Assembly (NCBI GenBank): GCA_016783675.1
Contig: JADHWE010000022.1
Span: forward strand, 1-35,924
DNA: 35,924 bases
Source of the DNA: Kiritimatiellia bacterium
Lineage (GTDB): Bacteria > Verrucomicrobiota > Kiritimatiellia > UBA8416 > JABMPJ01
Reading direction: 5' to 3'
Under the pieces are notes generated by a model. That model searched no databases and had not been told where the DNA came from. It saw only the letters and a list, made by a program, of their open reading frames with translations. Positions 23,920 to 31,826 of the stretch are shown here, piece after piece. The position numbers and the translations under genes are program-made. The number at the start of each line of letters is the position of its first letter. Within the stretch, counting starts at the first letter, position 1.

Positions 23920-26900
23920 CTACTCTTCTTCCTGTGTCAATTCTTTGATGAAGACATTGCGCCAACGGATCTGTCCTCCATGCGTCTGTAGCTGAATCGG
24001 ACCATCCGCGGGCACCGGATTCTTGCGATCGAAGTAGTTGCTCAGCGCGGCATCATCCACCACCAGCTGGTCGTTCAACCAGATACTGACCTGGCTACCC
24101 TTCATAATGATCCGGAAGTGGTTCCATTCGCCGAAGGGCTTGTCGGCCAGGACGAGCGGGTCCTTGCCCGCTGCGCCGCCGGGGTTGTTCCAGAGGCCGC
24201 CGCTGCCCTTGTCGGCCCCGATATTCCATTTGCCGCCCGCCTTGGTGCTGTCCCAGATCTGGACCTGGGGGACGCCGCGCAGGTAGATGCCGCTGTCGGC
24301 CCTGGCGACGGTCTTGTAGTCCACCACCAACTCGAAATCACCGTAGAACTTGTCGGTCGAGAGATAGAGCCCACGGCCATCGTTTACCAGGTCATCGCCT
24401 TCGACTCGCCAATGGGTGCGGATATCTTCGCGACTCTTCGCCTGGCGTGCCTTAAAGGCTTCCGGCGCGAGGTCACGGTATTTCTTGTAGTGCTCTGTGC
24501 CCAGCCCCCACCAGCCATCCAGATCCTTGCCATTCCACAGGGCCGTGAAGCCGCGCGGCGGCACGTTGTGGAGCTCTTTGATACGCAGGTTGCGGTAGTG
24601 CACCTCGTCGCCATGGCCGCAGAACCCGATAAAGCCGCTCTCGGGGCGCTTGGCGGCTGAGACATCGACCGCATCTACGATCGTCTCGCCGTTAAGGATC
24701 ACCGTGATCCGGTCGCCCTTCGCGATGACCGTCTGCTGGTTCCATTCGCCGACCGGCTTCAGGAAGCCGCGCTTGGCCGGCGAGATACTGTAAATCGAGC
24801 CGTGATATTGCCACGTCTTGAGCTTCGCATATTTCGCGGCGGTATTGTCCAGCACCTGCAGCTCGTAGCCTGTGTGAGCCGGAATTCCTTTGCCCGGCCA
24901 GCGAATGGCGAGGCCGTTGTTGGCGCCCGGGGTCAACTTGAATTCGAGCTTCATGATGAAGTTGGCATACTCCTTCTTCGTGAAGACATTCCCCTGCCGC
25001 GCCGTGATGACACCCTCCTTGACGGGGGTGCCTGCCGTATTGCCCTGCCAGCCGGTCAGGTCTTTGCGGTTGAAGAGCGGGACAAAGCCTTCCGCGTCCG
25101 CGGCGACGGGCTCAGTCGCGGCTGGGGTGGCCGCGGCTGGCTTGACGGCCGGTTTGACCGCTGCAACAGCCGCCGGTGTGACGACAGCCGGAGCCGGTGG
25201 GGCAGGGCAGGGCGGCGTGGCGGTCTTCTCTTTAGGCAGCGTGGTGTAGACTTCCACTTCGACCACGTGAACCGACGGGTTGCCGCTATTCTTTATGATC
25301 TGGAGTCGCACGTAACGCGCCTCGACCGGTTCAAAACTCAAGTACTGCCCTTCCAGCGTGGACGGCGTGCGGTTGCCGGCCTGGTCCGCCGCGAGGGTCC
25401 ATTTCTTGCCATCGACGGATGTTTCGAACTGATAGGTGTAGAAGCGTGTGCCGTCACTGTAGAACACGACCCGTGCTGCGCCGATCTTCTGGGCCTTGCC
25501 CAGGTCGATCTGGAGCCACGCCGGTGATGCGTTGCCGTACCAGGCTGACGTATTCTCGAGCTTACCGTCCACCGCCCTGGCGGGAGCGGTTCCCGCCTCT
25601 GTGCCGACCGAGACGGTTACCGGCTTGCCGCGCGCCAGGCTCTTGGCCCTGAGCCATTTGGAGGCGTCCCCAATCTTCTCCAGTCCGCCCGCCAGCGCAT
25701 CGCGCTCTTCATCGCGGGTGGCGAGCTCCAGGGCGGCTTCATAATGCGCCACGCGCTCGTCCACGCTACCTTGCTTCATGGCCAGCAGGCGCGCGATACC
25801 ACGCAGGGCCAGGATGCGATGGGTCTCCACCTTGTCGTTTGCGGCAACCGCCAGGAGCGGTGTCACGGCGGCCGGGTCCCGCCAGCTTGTTAAGGCGCGT
25901 GTGGCGGCCGTGCGCACGGCCACACTGCTGTCTTCGTTCGATGTGCTTACCACTATCTTCAGGGGCGCCGGCCCGCCTAACGCGGGTAGGATCTTGATCA
26001 GTTCCTGCTTGATCGTGTCATCGCCCGCAGCCATAGCGGCCAGGATGGGGGCCATACGCTCGGGGCCCTTCGCCATGTCCTGGGTGATGCTAAGGACGGT
26101 GCGAGCGGCTGTCGATCGTTCCCCCCTGTCGGATGCCTTTGCCTGGAACGCCAGGATCCGTGCCCGGTCTGCCGGGCTCGCCAGGCGTTCCATCGATTTG
26201 AGTGCGGTCTTGCGCAGACCTGAATCCGCCTGCTCAAGTAGGGGCCACAGCGCGGCCATATGCTCGCACGCCCCGCGTGAGGTCAGCGCCTGGAGGGCGG
26301 CGACCTGCGTCGCCACGGTGGGGCTGGCCAGGGCCTTGGCCAAGAGGGTGTTGACGTGCTCGCCTTTAAGACTCACCAGTGCCCGCGCCGCCGCTTTGGT
26401 TGCGGCGCCATTCGTGCCGGCCGTGGCCAGCAATGGCGCGACGGACGCGTCACCACCCAGCATGCCCAGGGCGTCCACGGCTGCCAGCTGCACCTCGGCC
26501 TCGGGATCGGCCAGGGCCTTGACCGCCGGCTCACGCACCTGCGCGGCGCCGCGTCCAGCCAGGACCAGGAGCCATGGCGCCAGGGCTTTGCTTTCGGCGC
26601 CCTCGAGACGGGTCAACATCGCCTTGTCGATCCTGGATCCCTGCAGCGCAGTCAGCAGGCGTATGGCGCTGTGCCGCAGGGCCGGGTCCTCTGTGATTAC
26701 CACGTCAGAAAGTGTCGCGAGGGCCTTCTTGCCCCGGGCGGCCACGAGTGTGTCCAGCGCTTTGGAGCGGTAGGCAGAGAGCAGCTCGGTGTCGGCCAGC
26801 AGGGCCTCACTCTCTCTGGCCGCTTCGGAGGCGTGTCCCTGCTCCAGCATGCGGGCCAGGTAGATCAGGTACAGATCCGGCTGGGTCGCCTTTGCGGTCT

Positions 26901-27564
26901 CCATAACGGTGAGCTGACGCGGGTCGCCCGTGCGGGCAATCGCGTAGAGCGCGGCGGCTTGGGCGGGGGCCTCGTCGTTCTTGAGAAGCGCCAGCGCCGG
27001 CGCGACGACCGCGTCAGAGGCGATATCGCCCAGGGCTTTCACGATCAGGGTCTGGCAAGCCGGGGACGCCGAGGTCACGGCCTTCATCAGGATCTTCTCA
27101 ACCTTGTTGTCGCCGGTCAGACGAATCGTGCGCAGGGCATCCGAACAGAGTCGCTCATTCTGGAGATGCGGGGCGATGGCCGCGGCATGGACCGCGTTGC
27201 CGACCCACTGGAGCTGCTCAATCATAAAGGCGCGGATGGTGTCGTTCGTCGTCGCATCCGTCGCACGGACCAACGCCTCCGCCACCGCCAGTCGTTCGGT
27301 GTCGGCCCCGGGCCGCGCACTGTAATGCACCAGCGCGCCCGCCGTGAAGCGGGCGGCCATGTCGTCGGCCGTGGTCGGCGTGATTTTCGCGAAGACACTG
27401 TCCAGTGCCTCCGCACCACCGGTCAGCACTTCAGCGCATATCGCGTCGGAGTCCACATGGCTCTTGGTCGGCATCCGCTTAACCAACGCCTCAACATCCG
27501 GTTCCGCCAGCACCGGCAGAGCCAGCAGCATCCCCATCATCATCGCACCCATCAATCGCTTCAT
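23920..27564 (-). CDS. Giant secreted HEAT-discoidin-DUF1080-DUF1080 protein
   Basis: A 1214-residue exported protein. ATG 27564 is preferred over the in-frame GTG at 27582 because AAGAAGGA lies before it and a signal peptide follows directly (MKRLMGAMMMGMLLALPVLA). Residues about 45-620 are HEAT-like helical repeats (PAVKALADPEAEVQLAAVDA is one unit). About 645-775 is an F5/8-type C (discoidin) carbohydrate-binding domain (DLGKAQKIGAARVVFYSDG; ARYVRLQII). A Pro/Ala/Val linker follows (about 775-820). Two DUF1080 concanavalin-like domains come last (FNRKDLTGWQGN, about 820-995; LWNGKDLDGWWG, about 1005-1214). DUF1080 proteins include 3-keto-glycoside hydrolases. The double catalytic-type module on a helical scaffold suggests a surface or periplasmic enzyme that binds its glycan. 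Confidence 0.88.
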   Translation of the reverse strand: MKRLMGAMMMGMLLALPVLAEPDVEALVKRMPTKSHVDSDAICAEVLTGGAEALDSVFAKITPTTADDMAARFTAGALVHYSARPGADTERLAVAEALVRATDATTNDTIRAFMIEQLQWVGNAVHAAAIAPHLQNERLCSDALRTIRLTGDNKVEKILMKAVTSASPACQTLIVKALGDIASDAVVAPALALLKNDEAPAQAAALYAIARTGDPRQLTVMETAKATQPDLYLIYLARMLEQGHASEAARESEALLADTELLSAYRSKALDTLVAARGKKALATLSDVVITEDPALRHSAIRLLTALQGSRIDKAMLTRLEGAESKALAPWLLVLAGRGAAQVREPAVKALADPEAEVQLAAVDALGMLGGDASVAPLLATAGTNGAATKAAARALVSLKGEHVNTLLAKALASPTVATQVAALQALTSRGACEHMAALWPLLEQADSGLRKTALKSMERLASPADRARILAFQAKASDRGERSTAARTVLSITQDMAKGPERMAPILAAMAAGDDTIKQELIKILPALGGPAPLKIVVSTSNEDSSVAVRTAATRALTSWRDPAAVTPLLAVAANDKVETHRILALRGIARLLAMKQGSVDERVAHYEAALELATRDEERDALAGGLEKIGDASKWLRAKSLARGKPVTVSVGTEAGTAPARAVDGKLENTSAWYGNASPAWLQIDLGKAQKIGAARVVFYSDGTRFYTYQFETSVDGKKWTLAADQAGNRTPSTLEGQYLSFEPVEARYVRLQIIKNSGNPSVHVVEVEVYTTLPKEKTATPPCPAPPAPAVVTPAAVAAVKPAVKPAAATPAATEPVAADAEGFVPLFNRKDLTGWQGNTAGTPVKEGVITARQGNVFTKKEYANFIMKLEFKLTPGANNGLAIRWPGKGIPAHTGYELQVLDNTAAKYAKLKTWQYHGSIYSISPAKRGFLKPVGEWNQQTVIAKGDRITVILNGETIVDAVDVSAAKRPESGFIGFCGHGDEVHYRNLRIKELHNVPPRGFTALWNGKDLDGWWGLGTEHYKKYRDLAPEAFKARQAKSREDIRTHWRVEGDDLVNDGRGLYLSTDKFYGDFELVVDYKTVARADSGIYLRGVPQVQIWDSTKAGGKWNIGADKGSGGLWNNPGGAAGKDPLVLADKPFGEWNHFRIIMKGSQVSIWLNDQLVVDDAALSNYFDRKNPVPADGPIQLQTHGGQIRWRNVFIKELTQEEE

Positions 27565-27636
27565 ATCGCTATCCTTCTTCACTGTGTCAACTTCACCTTA
27601 GTGTAGTGCTTCTCCAATACGCATATATAACCCCTT

Positions 27637-27708
27637 GTCATCCCGAGCTTGGCGAGGGATCTCCGCACCACCGGTTGGTCAGAGATTCCTCGCTACGCTC
27701 GGAATGAC
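27637..27708. repeat. Dispersed intergenic inverted repeat, copy B
   Basis: It has the same arms as copy A at 10832-10903 (GTCATCCCGAGC ... GAGGGATCTC; GAGATTCCTCGCTACGCTCG then GAATGAC) and nearly the same total length of 72 bases. The right arm is identical over 27 bases to that of copy A. It is located between the Tat-exported oxidoreductase and the HEAT-DUF1080 gene, where it could end or attenuate transcription. Confidence 0.85.
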
Positions 27709-27760
27709 AACAACTGACAGATAAGAACAAGTCTAGTCTCCAGCCAACGCTCTCCACAAA

Positions 27761-27790
27761 TTTTCAATCTTCAACCTTCAATTTTCAATT
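27761..27790. repeat. Degenerate TTCAAT tandem repeat
   Basis: TTTTCAATCTTCAACCTTCA followed by ATTTTCAATT is made of four or five TTCAA(T/C)-type units just past the stop of the Tat-exported oxidoreductase. It is AT-rich compared with its surroundings. No role is evident. Confidence 0.6.
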
Positions 27791-27793
27791 CCC

Positions 27794-29059
27794 CTAAATA
27801 TGCCACGGCCCCCGCATCGGCTGGTCGAGCAGGCGGTTGGCCTCTTCGTCCCCGATAAACAATTCGTTGACCGGATCATACCGCAGCGGGCGGCCCAACC
27901 GTATGGCTGTCGTGGCCAGGTTGATCAGCGTGCAGGAGCGGTGTCCGTTCTCTTCGTTGAGCGCGAATTTCTTGCGATGGCGCACCGAGACGGCAAAGTC
28001 AGTGACGACCGGCTCGATATCCGGTAGCGCATCCACTTTGGCGCGCAGATTCGGGATGTCTGATTCGAATCCCTTGTAGAGCTTGCCCTTGGGACCTTCC
28101 AGGAAGGGCAGATTCTTCAAACTGCCATCACCATCGAGAATGATTTCGCAGCCATCAGCATACTTCATGCGCACCTGCTTCCAGGTGCCGACTGCATCCG
28201 GATGCTGGGGTGGGGCATCGGCCTCAATCTCGACCGGACTGGTGTGGTCCTTATCCATCAGAAACTGGATCGGATCGAGATAGTGCTGTCCCATATCACC
28301 CAGTCCGCCGCCATCATAGTCCCAGTAGCCGCGGAATCGGCCATGCACACGCGCCCCGTTGTAGGGCTTGTAGGGTGCCGGTCCGAGCCATAGATCGTAA
28401 TCAAGATGATCCGGAACCGGCTCAGTGGTGAGGGTGGAGTCGCCGCACCAGTTGTGCTTCCAGTTGAAGCCGGTATGGCCGCCGACCCGGGCCTTGAGCG
28501 GGAATCCCAGCATACCGGAGAGCACCAGTTTACGCATGGGTGCCGCCTCGCTGCCCAAGCCGTAGAGGCCACTCTTGAATCGGAACCAGGTGTTGATGCG
28601 CAGGACGCGTCCGTATTCGCGGATGGCGGCCTTGACCTTCTTGCCTTCGCCGATCGTGCGGGTCAGCGGTTTCTCGCACCAGACATCCTTGCCGGCGCGC
28701 GCTGCCATCACGCTCATGGCCGCATGCCAATGCGGGGGGGTGCAGATGTGCACCACATCGATATCCGGGCGTGCCAGGACCTCGCGGAAGTCACGGTATA
28801 AGGTCGCGTCAGGGCATTTTTCTGCATATTTCTTGACCCGCTGGGCATCCACATCACAGAACGCCACAATACGGGCATAATTCATACCCAAATGGGATCC
28901 GCTGATGCCGCCGCAGCCGATGATGGCGCGCGTAATTTCGCTGTTGGGCGACACATATCCCGGCCCGCCCAGTACGTGGCGGGGGACAATCTGGGCGGCG
29001 GCTCCGGCCGCCAGCATCTGTCCAAGAAAATGCCTGCGACTACTTCCCTGCTTCTGCAT
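27794..29059 (-). CDS. Tat-exported Gfo/Idh/MocA-family oxidoreductase
   Basis: A 421-residue oxidoreductase with a twin-arginine signal (SSRRHFLGQMLAAGAAAQIV, RR at 8-9), meaning it is exported already folded, probably with NAD(P) bound. The Rossmann segment GCGGISG is at 48-54, TPPHWH at 108-112 and EKP at 129-131 (WCEKPLTRT). The C-terminal half has FRGYWDYDGGGLGDMGQHYL with the catalytic-type Asp and His, as in PVC and Bacteroidetes relatives. GAGGT precedes the ATG. It is 211 bases upstream of the HEAT-DUF1080 gene, with an inverted repeat between. A strong candidate operator for the neighbouring PAS-AraC regulator lies 76 bases before its start, so it is probably a regulated target. Confidence 0.92.
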   Translation of the reverse strand: MQKQGSSRRHFLGQMLAAGAAAQIVPRHVLGGPGYVSPNSEITRAIIGCGGISGSHLGMNYARIVAFCDVDAQRVKKYAEKCPDATLYRDFREVLARPDIDVVHICTPPHWHAAMSVMAARAGKDVWCEKPLTRTIGEGKKVKAAIREYGRVLRINTWFRFKSGLYGLGSEAAPMRKLVLSGMLGFPLKARVGGHTGFNWKHNWCGDSTLTTEPVPDHLDYDLWLGPAPYKPYNGARVHGRFRGYWDYDGGGLGDMGQHYLDPIQFLMDKDHTSPVEIEADAPPQHPDAVGTWKQVRMKYADGCEIILDGDGSLKNLPFLEGPKGKLYKGFESDIPNLRAKVDALPDIEPVVTDFAVSVRHRKKFALNEENGHRSCTLINLATTAIRLGRPLRYDPVNELFIGDEEANRLLDQPMRGPWHI

Positions 29060-29134
29060 GTTCTACCTCGTTTATGGTTCAGAATCCTACTTGCCTGCTC
29101 AAATCTACCCAGAGAGCCTGGTGCTTCGTCAATC

Positions 29135-29177
29135 CGTCTTTGGCTAAACGGGACATAATGCTTGTCAATTCGGGACA
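29135..29177 (-). promoter_or_regulatory. Candidate AraC-type operator upstream of the Tat-exported oxidoreductase
   Basis: On the minus strand the core at 29135-29155 reads TGTCCCGTTTAGCCAAAGAC plus G. It matches the site at 30222-30242 at 19 of 21 positions. Twenty-two bases upstream another TGTCCCG half-site occurs (TGTCCCGAATTGACAAG, ending at 29177), giving a direct repeat spaced two helical turns, as AraC-family activators need. A TTGACG that could be a -35 element overlaps the promoter-proximal end. Confidence 0.65.
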
Positions 29178-29257
29178 CGTTAAGGGCGCGTATCCCAGCA
29201 GTAGAGTACCAGTCGAACGGTGTCACGGCTTGTACAAAACCGTCAGAGGGGTGTACG

Positions 29258-30031
29258 TCACCACGGGCTTTGGCGACCCCGCTTGCGATAGTCGGAGGGA
29301 GAATGCCCCATGACGCGCTTGAAACTCCGCGTGAAGTGGCTGTGGTCGTAGAAACCCGCAGTCTGGGCAATCGCCGCGATAGTGTCATGGGTGGATGTGA
29401 GCAGGTTGCACGCGGCGCGGATCCGAACATTCAGAACATGCTGGGTAGGAGTGATCTGAAACGTTTGGCGAAAACGGCGTTCGAACTGCCGCTCTGACAG
29501 ATGCGCAACCGCCGCCATTTCATCGATCTTAATAGGTCGGGAGTAGTGCTCCCGCACATACTCAAGCACCTCGTTCATTTCTGCATAGGGACGCAGCGTC
29601 GCATAGGCATCCGTCATGTTGCGCGCGATGCAGGCCAATCCGATGATCTCCCTCTCGTCCGAGTAGAGGGGAATCTTGGTGGTGACAAACCAGTTGATCG
29701 AGTTGCTCGGGTCGGGCGCCATCTCCACGCGGTCGATGATGCTCTCACCCGTTTCGAATACATGCCGGTCATCCTTTACATAGGCCTCTGCACGGTCGGG
29801 CGAGAAGATCTCATAATCGGTCTTGCCGATCATGTCCGACTCACGTTCGAAGCCGCACAGCCGAACCGCGACATCGTTGGCCATCATGACCCGGCCATCC
29901 TCACGCTTCGCGACGAAGTAGATGCCGGGCAAATAGTTGAAGAGCTGCTGCAACTGGGCGCCATGAAGCTGTTCCCGAAACAGGTCGCTCTCCCGGAGTG
30001 TCGCTTCGCTCACTGGATCTGGCTTGCGCAT
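29258..30031 (-). CDS. PAS-domain AraC-family transcriptional regulator
   Basis: A 257-residue regulator if the ATG at 30031 is used; the frame is open to 30169, but that extension covers a repeat and is not protein-like. A PAS domain fills about residues 25-140 (LFNYLPGIYFVAKREDGRVM, GKTDYEIFSPDRA, WFVTTKIPLYSDE), suited to a small ligand or redox signal rather than the cupin sensor of classic AraC. The two-helix-turn-helix AraC domain is at about 155-252 (IDEMAAVAHLSERQFERRFR; IAAIAQTAGFYDHSHFTRSF). No clear ribosome site is visible. The gene is flanked by two near-identical direct-repeat motifs, before the Tat-exported oxidoreductase and before the GH89 fragment, so it most likely controls both directions. 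Confidence 0.88.
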   Translation of the reverse strand: MRKPDPVSEATLRESDLFREQLHGAQLQQLFNYLPGIYFVAKREDGRVMMANDVAVRLCGFERESDMIGKTDYEIFSPDRAEAYVKDDRHVFETGESIIDRVEMAPDPSNSINWFVTTKIPLYSDEREIIGLACIARNMTDAYATLRPYAEMNEVLEYVREHYSRPIKIDEMAAVAHLSERQFERRFRQTFQITPTQHVLNVRIRAACNLLTSTHDTIAAIAQTAGFYDHSHFTRSFKRVMGHSPSDYRKRGRQSPW

Positions 30032-30117
30032 GCCCGCATGGTAGGCCGAAGCGGATGGATGCGGCAAGCCTGACTTGATTCGAGGATTTACCCGAGTTTT
30101 GAGCCCTGGGGCGCATA

Positions 30118-30183
30118 GGAGATCCCTCGGCTTCGCTCCGGATGACATCTTCCTAAGGTCTTCTGTCATGCCGAGCGGCGAGG
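30118..30183. repeat. Rearranged copy C of the GTCAT...CCGAGC repeat
   Basis: GGAGATCCCTCGGCTTCGCT continuing CCGGATGAC (30118-30146) is followed after 18 bases by GTCATGCCGAGCGGCGAGG (30165-30183). These are the same units as copies A and B, but with the GTCAT ends facing inward. It lies upstream of the PAS-AraC gene. Confidence 0.65.
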
Positions 30184-30199
30184 CCTGGGTCTCACTACA

Positions 30200-30242
30200 T
30201 GGCCCAGAATGATAAGGACATTGTCCTGTTTTGCCAAAGACG
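30200..30242 (+). promoter_or_regulatory. Candidate AraC-type operator upstream of the GH89 fragment
   Basis: The core at 30222-30242 begins TGTCCTGTTTTGCCAAAGAC and matches the site upstream of the Tat-exported oxidoreductase at 19 of 21 positions. Twenty-two bases upstream, TGGCCCAGAATGATAAG (30200-30216) matches the distal half-site there at about 12 of 17 positions. The core ends 66 bases before the GH89 start codon. Confidence 0.65.
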
Positions 30243-30308
30243 CCATGCAGCCCGTGGGCTACTATGGTGCCTGTCTGATGGTTCTAAGAGATTCCACGGG
30301 AGTGCCCC

Positions 30309-30671
30309 ATGAAGATAAACATTCGCAGAGCAGCGCTACTCAACGCGATTCTCTCAATCGCAGCGGCCTCGCTGACTGGCCGCTCCCTGGCCGTACCGCC
30401 TGCGCAGGACCCCGCCATCGCGGGGGCGCGTGGTGTGCTGGAGCGGGTCGTCGGGCCGGAGCGGGCGCGCACGATCGTGCTCGAAACGCTGCCGCTTGTC
30501 GAAGAACGCGATGTCTACGAGTACCTGGCCAGCGGCGGCACACTGACCCTGCGGGGCAGCAGCGCGGTCGCCCTCTGCCGCGGCGCATACGACTATCTGC
30601 GCGCCGGCAACCTGGGCACCGTGGGGTGGGCCGGTCCGCGCCTGCGGCTGACGACCCAATGGCCTGACGCC
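30309..30671 (+). pseudogene. 5' fragment of a GH89 alpha-N-acetylglucosaminidase gene
   Basis: From an ATG with GGGAG just upstream, about 120 codons encode a signal peptide (MKINIRRAALLNAILSIAAA) and the NAGLU N-terminal domain: GVLERVVGPERA, YEYLASGGTLTLRGSSAVAL, then AYDYLR and VGWAGPRLRL up to WPDAPL. The pattern (GVL.R..G......F, A.GG.L.LRGSS.VA......YL, W.G..L.LP) is that of NAGLU enzymes, which remove alpha-linked GlcNAc, for example from heparan sulfate. The catalytic TIM barrel (over 500 residues) is missing. The homology stops at about 30671, where DUF6880-like sequence begins in another frame; the GH89 frame then runs on as nonsense to 30914. The regulatory site and ribosome site remain. 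Confidence 0.7.
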
Positions 30672-30700
30672 CCGCTTTCGCCTATGAGCTCTCCGTTCTG

Positions 30701-31813
30701 TTGGATGGCCTCAGGGATGGGGTTCAAGAGGCACGTACCGGCGTTGAGCTCGCGGCTTCATTCTTCAAGGCTGATGGGGCCATCATGGAGCAGTGCGATG
30801 ATTCAAGCGGCTCCGTTGGCGAAGTCTTTAGGTACGACGCGGCCAGAGCATTTGCGCACTTCGCTTCGCAATGCGCGGACAAACAATGGGTTGTGGAGAC
30901 CGTCGTCGATCTGATGTCAGGCGACAACTATGGGGTCCGTGATGCGGTGATCGAATGTGCAGACCAATACCTCTCCCCTGGCGACCTCAACACCTTGGTC
31001 GATCATATGTGGGAGCGAACCGAGAAGGCCCCGGACGAATACCGAGGTCGCAACTGGCTCTTCGCGATTGAATCCATAGCCCGACAGATCAAAGACCCTG
31101 CCCTTTTCGAGAAGGCACGCCGCCGCTCTTGGGGCGAGTTATCCGTAGCTGCGTTTCTGGACATTGCGCAAGTCCATTTTGACGCCGGTGACCCGCAAAG
31201 TGCGCTGGAGTGGTTGCAGAAGGCCAAGGCTACCGACACCTTCAAGCAATACGAACGCGATGAGCTTATGCTGAAGATCCTCGAGGCACTTGGAGACCAT
31301 GAGCAAGCGGGCATACAAGCCGAGCTCATGTTTGACCGCGGACGAACCCGTGAGTCACTCGACCGCCTGCTGGCCATCGTTGGCAAAGAAAACAAACCTG
31401 CAATTATTGAAGAAGCCTGCAACGCAATCAGCTCACAAGATAACTTCTCATCCGGCGATACCGAGTTTCTTCTGGATGTAGGCTGCCTTGAAGACGCAGA
31501 AGAACACGTTTTGCGGTTCTCCGATCAGATGAATGGCCGGCTCTACACGAGCCTTCTCCCCATCGCCACAACATTGGCCAAGCGCAAGAGGAGATTGGCG
31601 GCAAGCATGGTTTACCGCGCCCTTTTGGAATCCATCCTGGCCCGTGGCGTCTCCAAGTACTACACTCACGGTGTCCGCTACCTGCGGAAGTTGGACAAAC
31701 TGGCCGGAAAGATCGACGATTGGCACGGCTACCTGAGCCATGCGGCCTACATGGCCCAACTCAAGGAAGACCACGGCCGGAAACGAAGCTTTTGGAGCCG
31801 CTACGAGGCGTAG
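30701..31813 (+). CDS. DUF6880-like protein, 5'-truncated at a gene junction
   Basis: A 370-residue frame from a TTG at 30701 (a later ATG is at 30785). It is rich in helices and looks like an alpha-solenoid or TPR-like protein (DAGDPQSALEWLQKAKATDT; LMLKILEALGDHEQA). It ends AAYMAQLKEDHGRKRSFWSR, the hallmark of DUF6880 proteins, and CDDSSGSVGEVF is also family-like. Protein-like sequence in the same frame continues upstream (AFAYELSVLLDGLRDGVQEA) to about 30672, directly at the end of the GH89 fragment, so the original N-terminus is missing. DUF6880 proteins often carry an N-terminal SWIM zinc finger, which is absent here. Expression would need reinitiation from GH89 translation or a new promoter. 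The function of the family is unknown. Confidence 0.6.
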   Translation: MDGLRDGVQEARTGVELAASFFKADGAIMEQCDDSSGSVGEVFRYDAARAFAHFASQCADKQWVVETVVDLMSGDNYGVRDAVIECADQYLSPGDLNTLVDHMWERTEKAPDEYRGRNWLFAIESIARQIKDPALFEKARRRSWGELSVAAFLDIAQVHFDAGDPQSALEWLQKAKATDTFKQYERDELMLKILEALGDHEQAGIQAELMFDRGRTRESLDRLLAIVGKENKPAIIEEACNAISSQDNFSSGDTEFLLDVGCLEDAEEHVLRFSDQMNGRLYTSLLPIATTLAKRKRRLAASMVYRALLESILARGVSKYYTHGVRYLRKLDKLAGKIDDWHGYLSHAAYMAQLKEDHGRKRSFWSRYEA

Positions 31814-31826
31814 AGCACGAGCGTGC

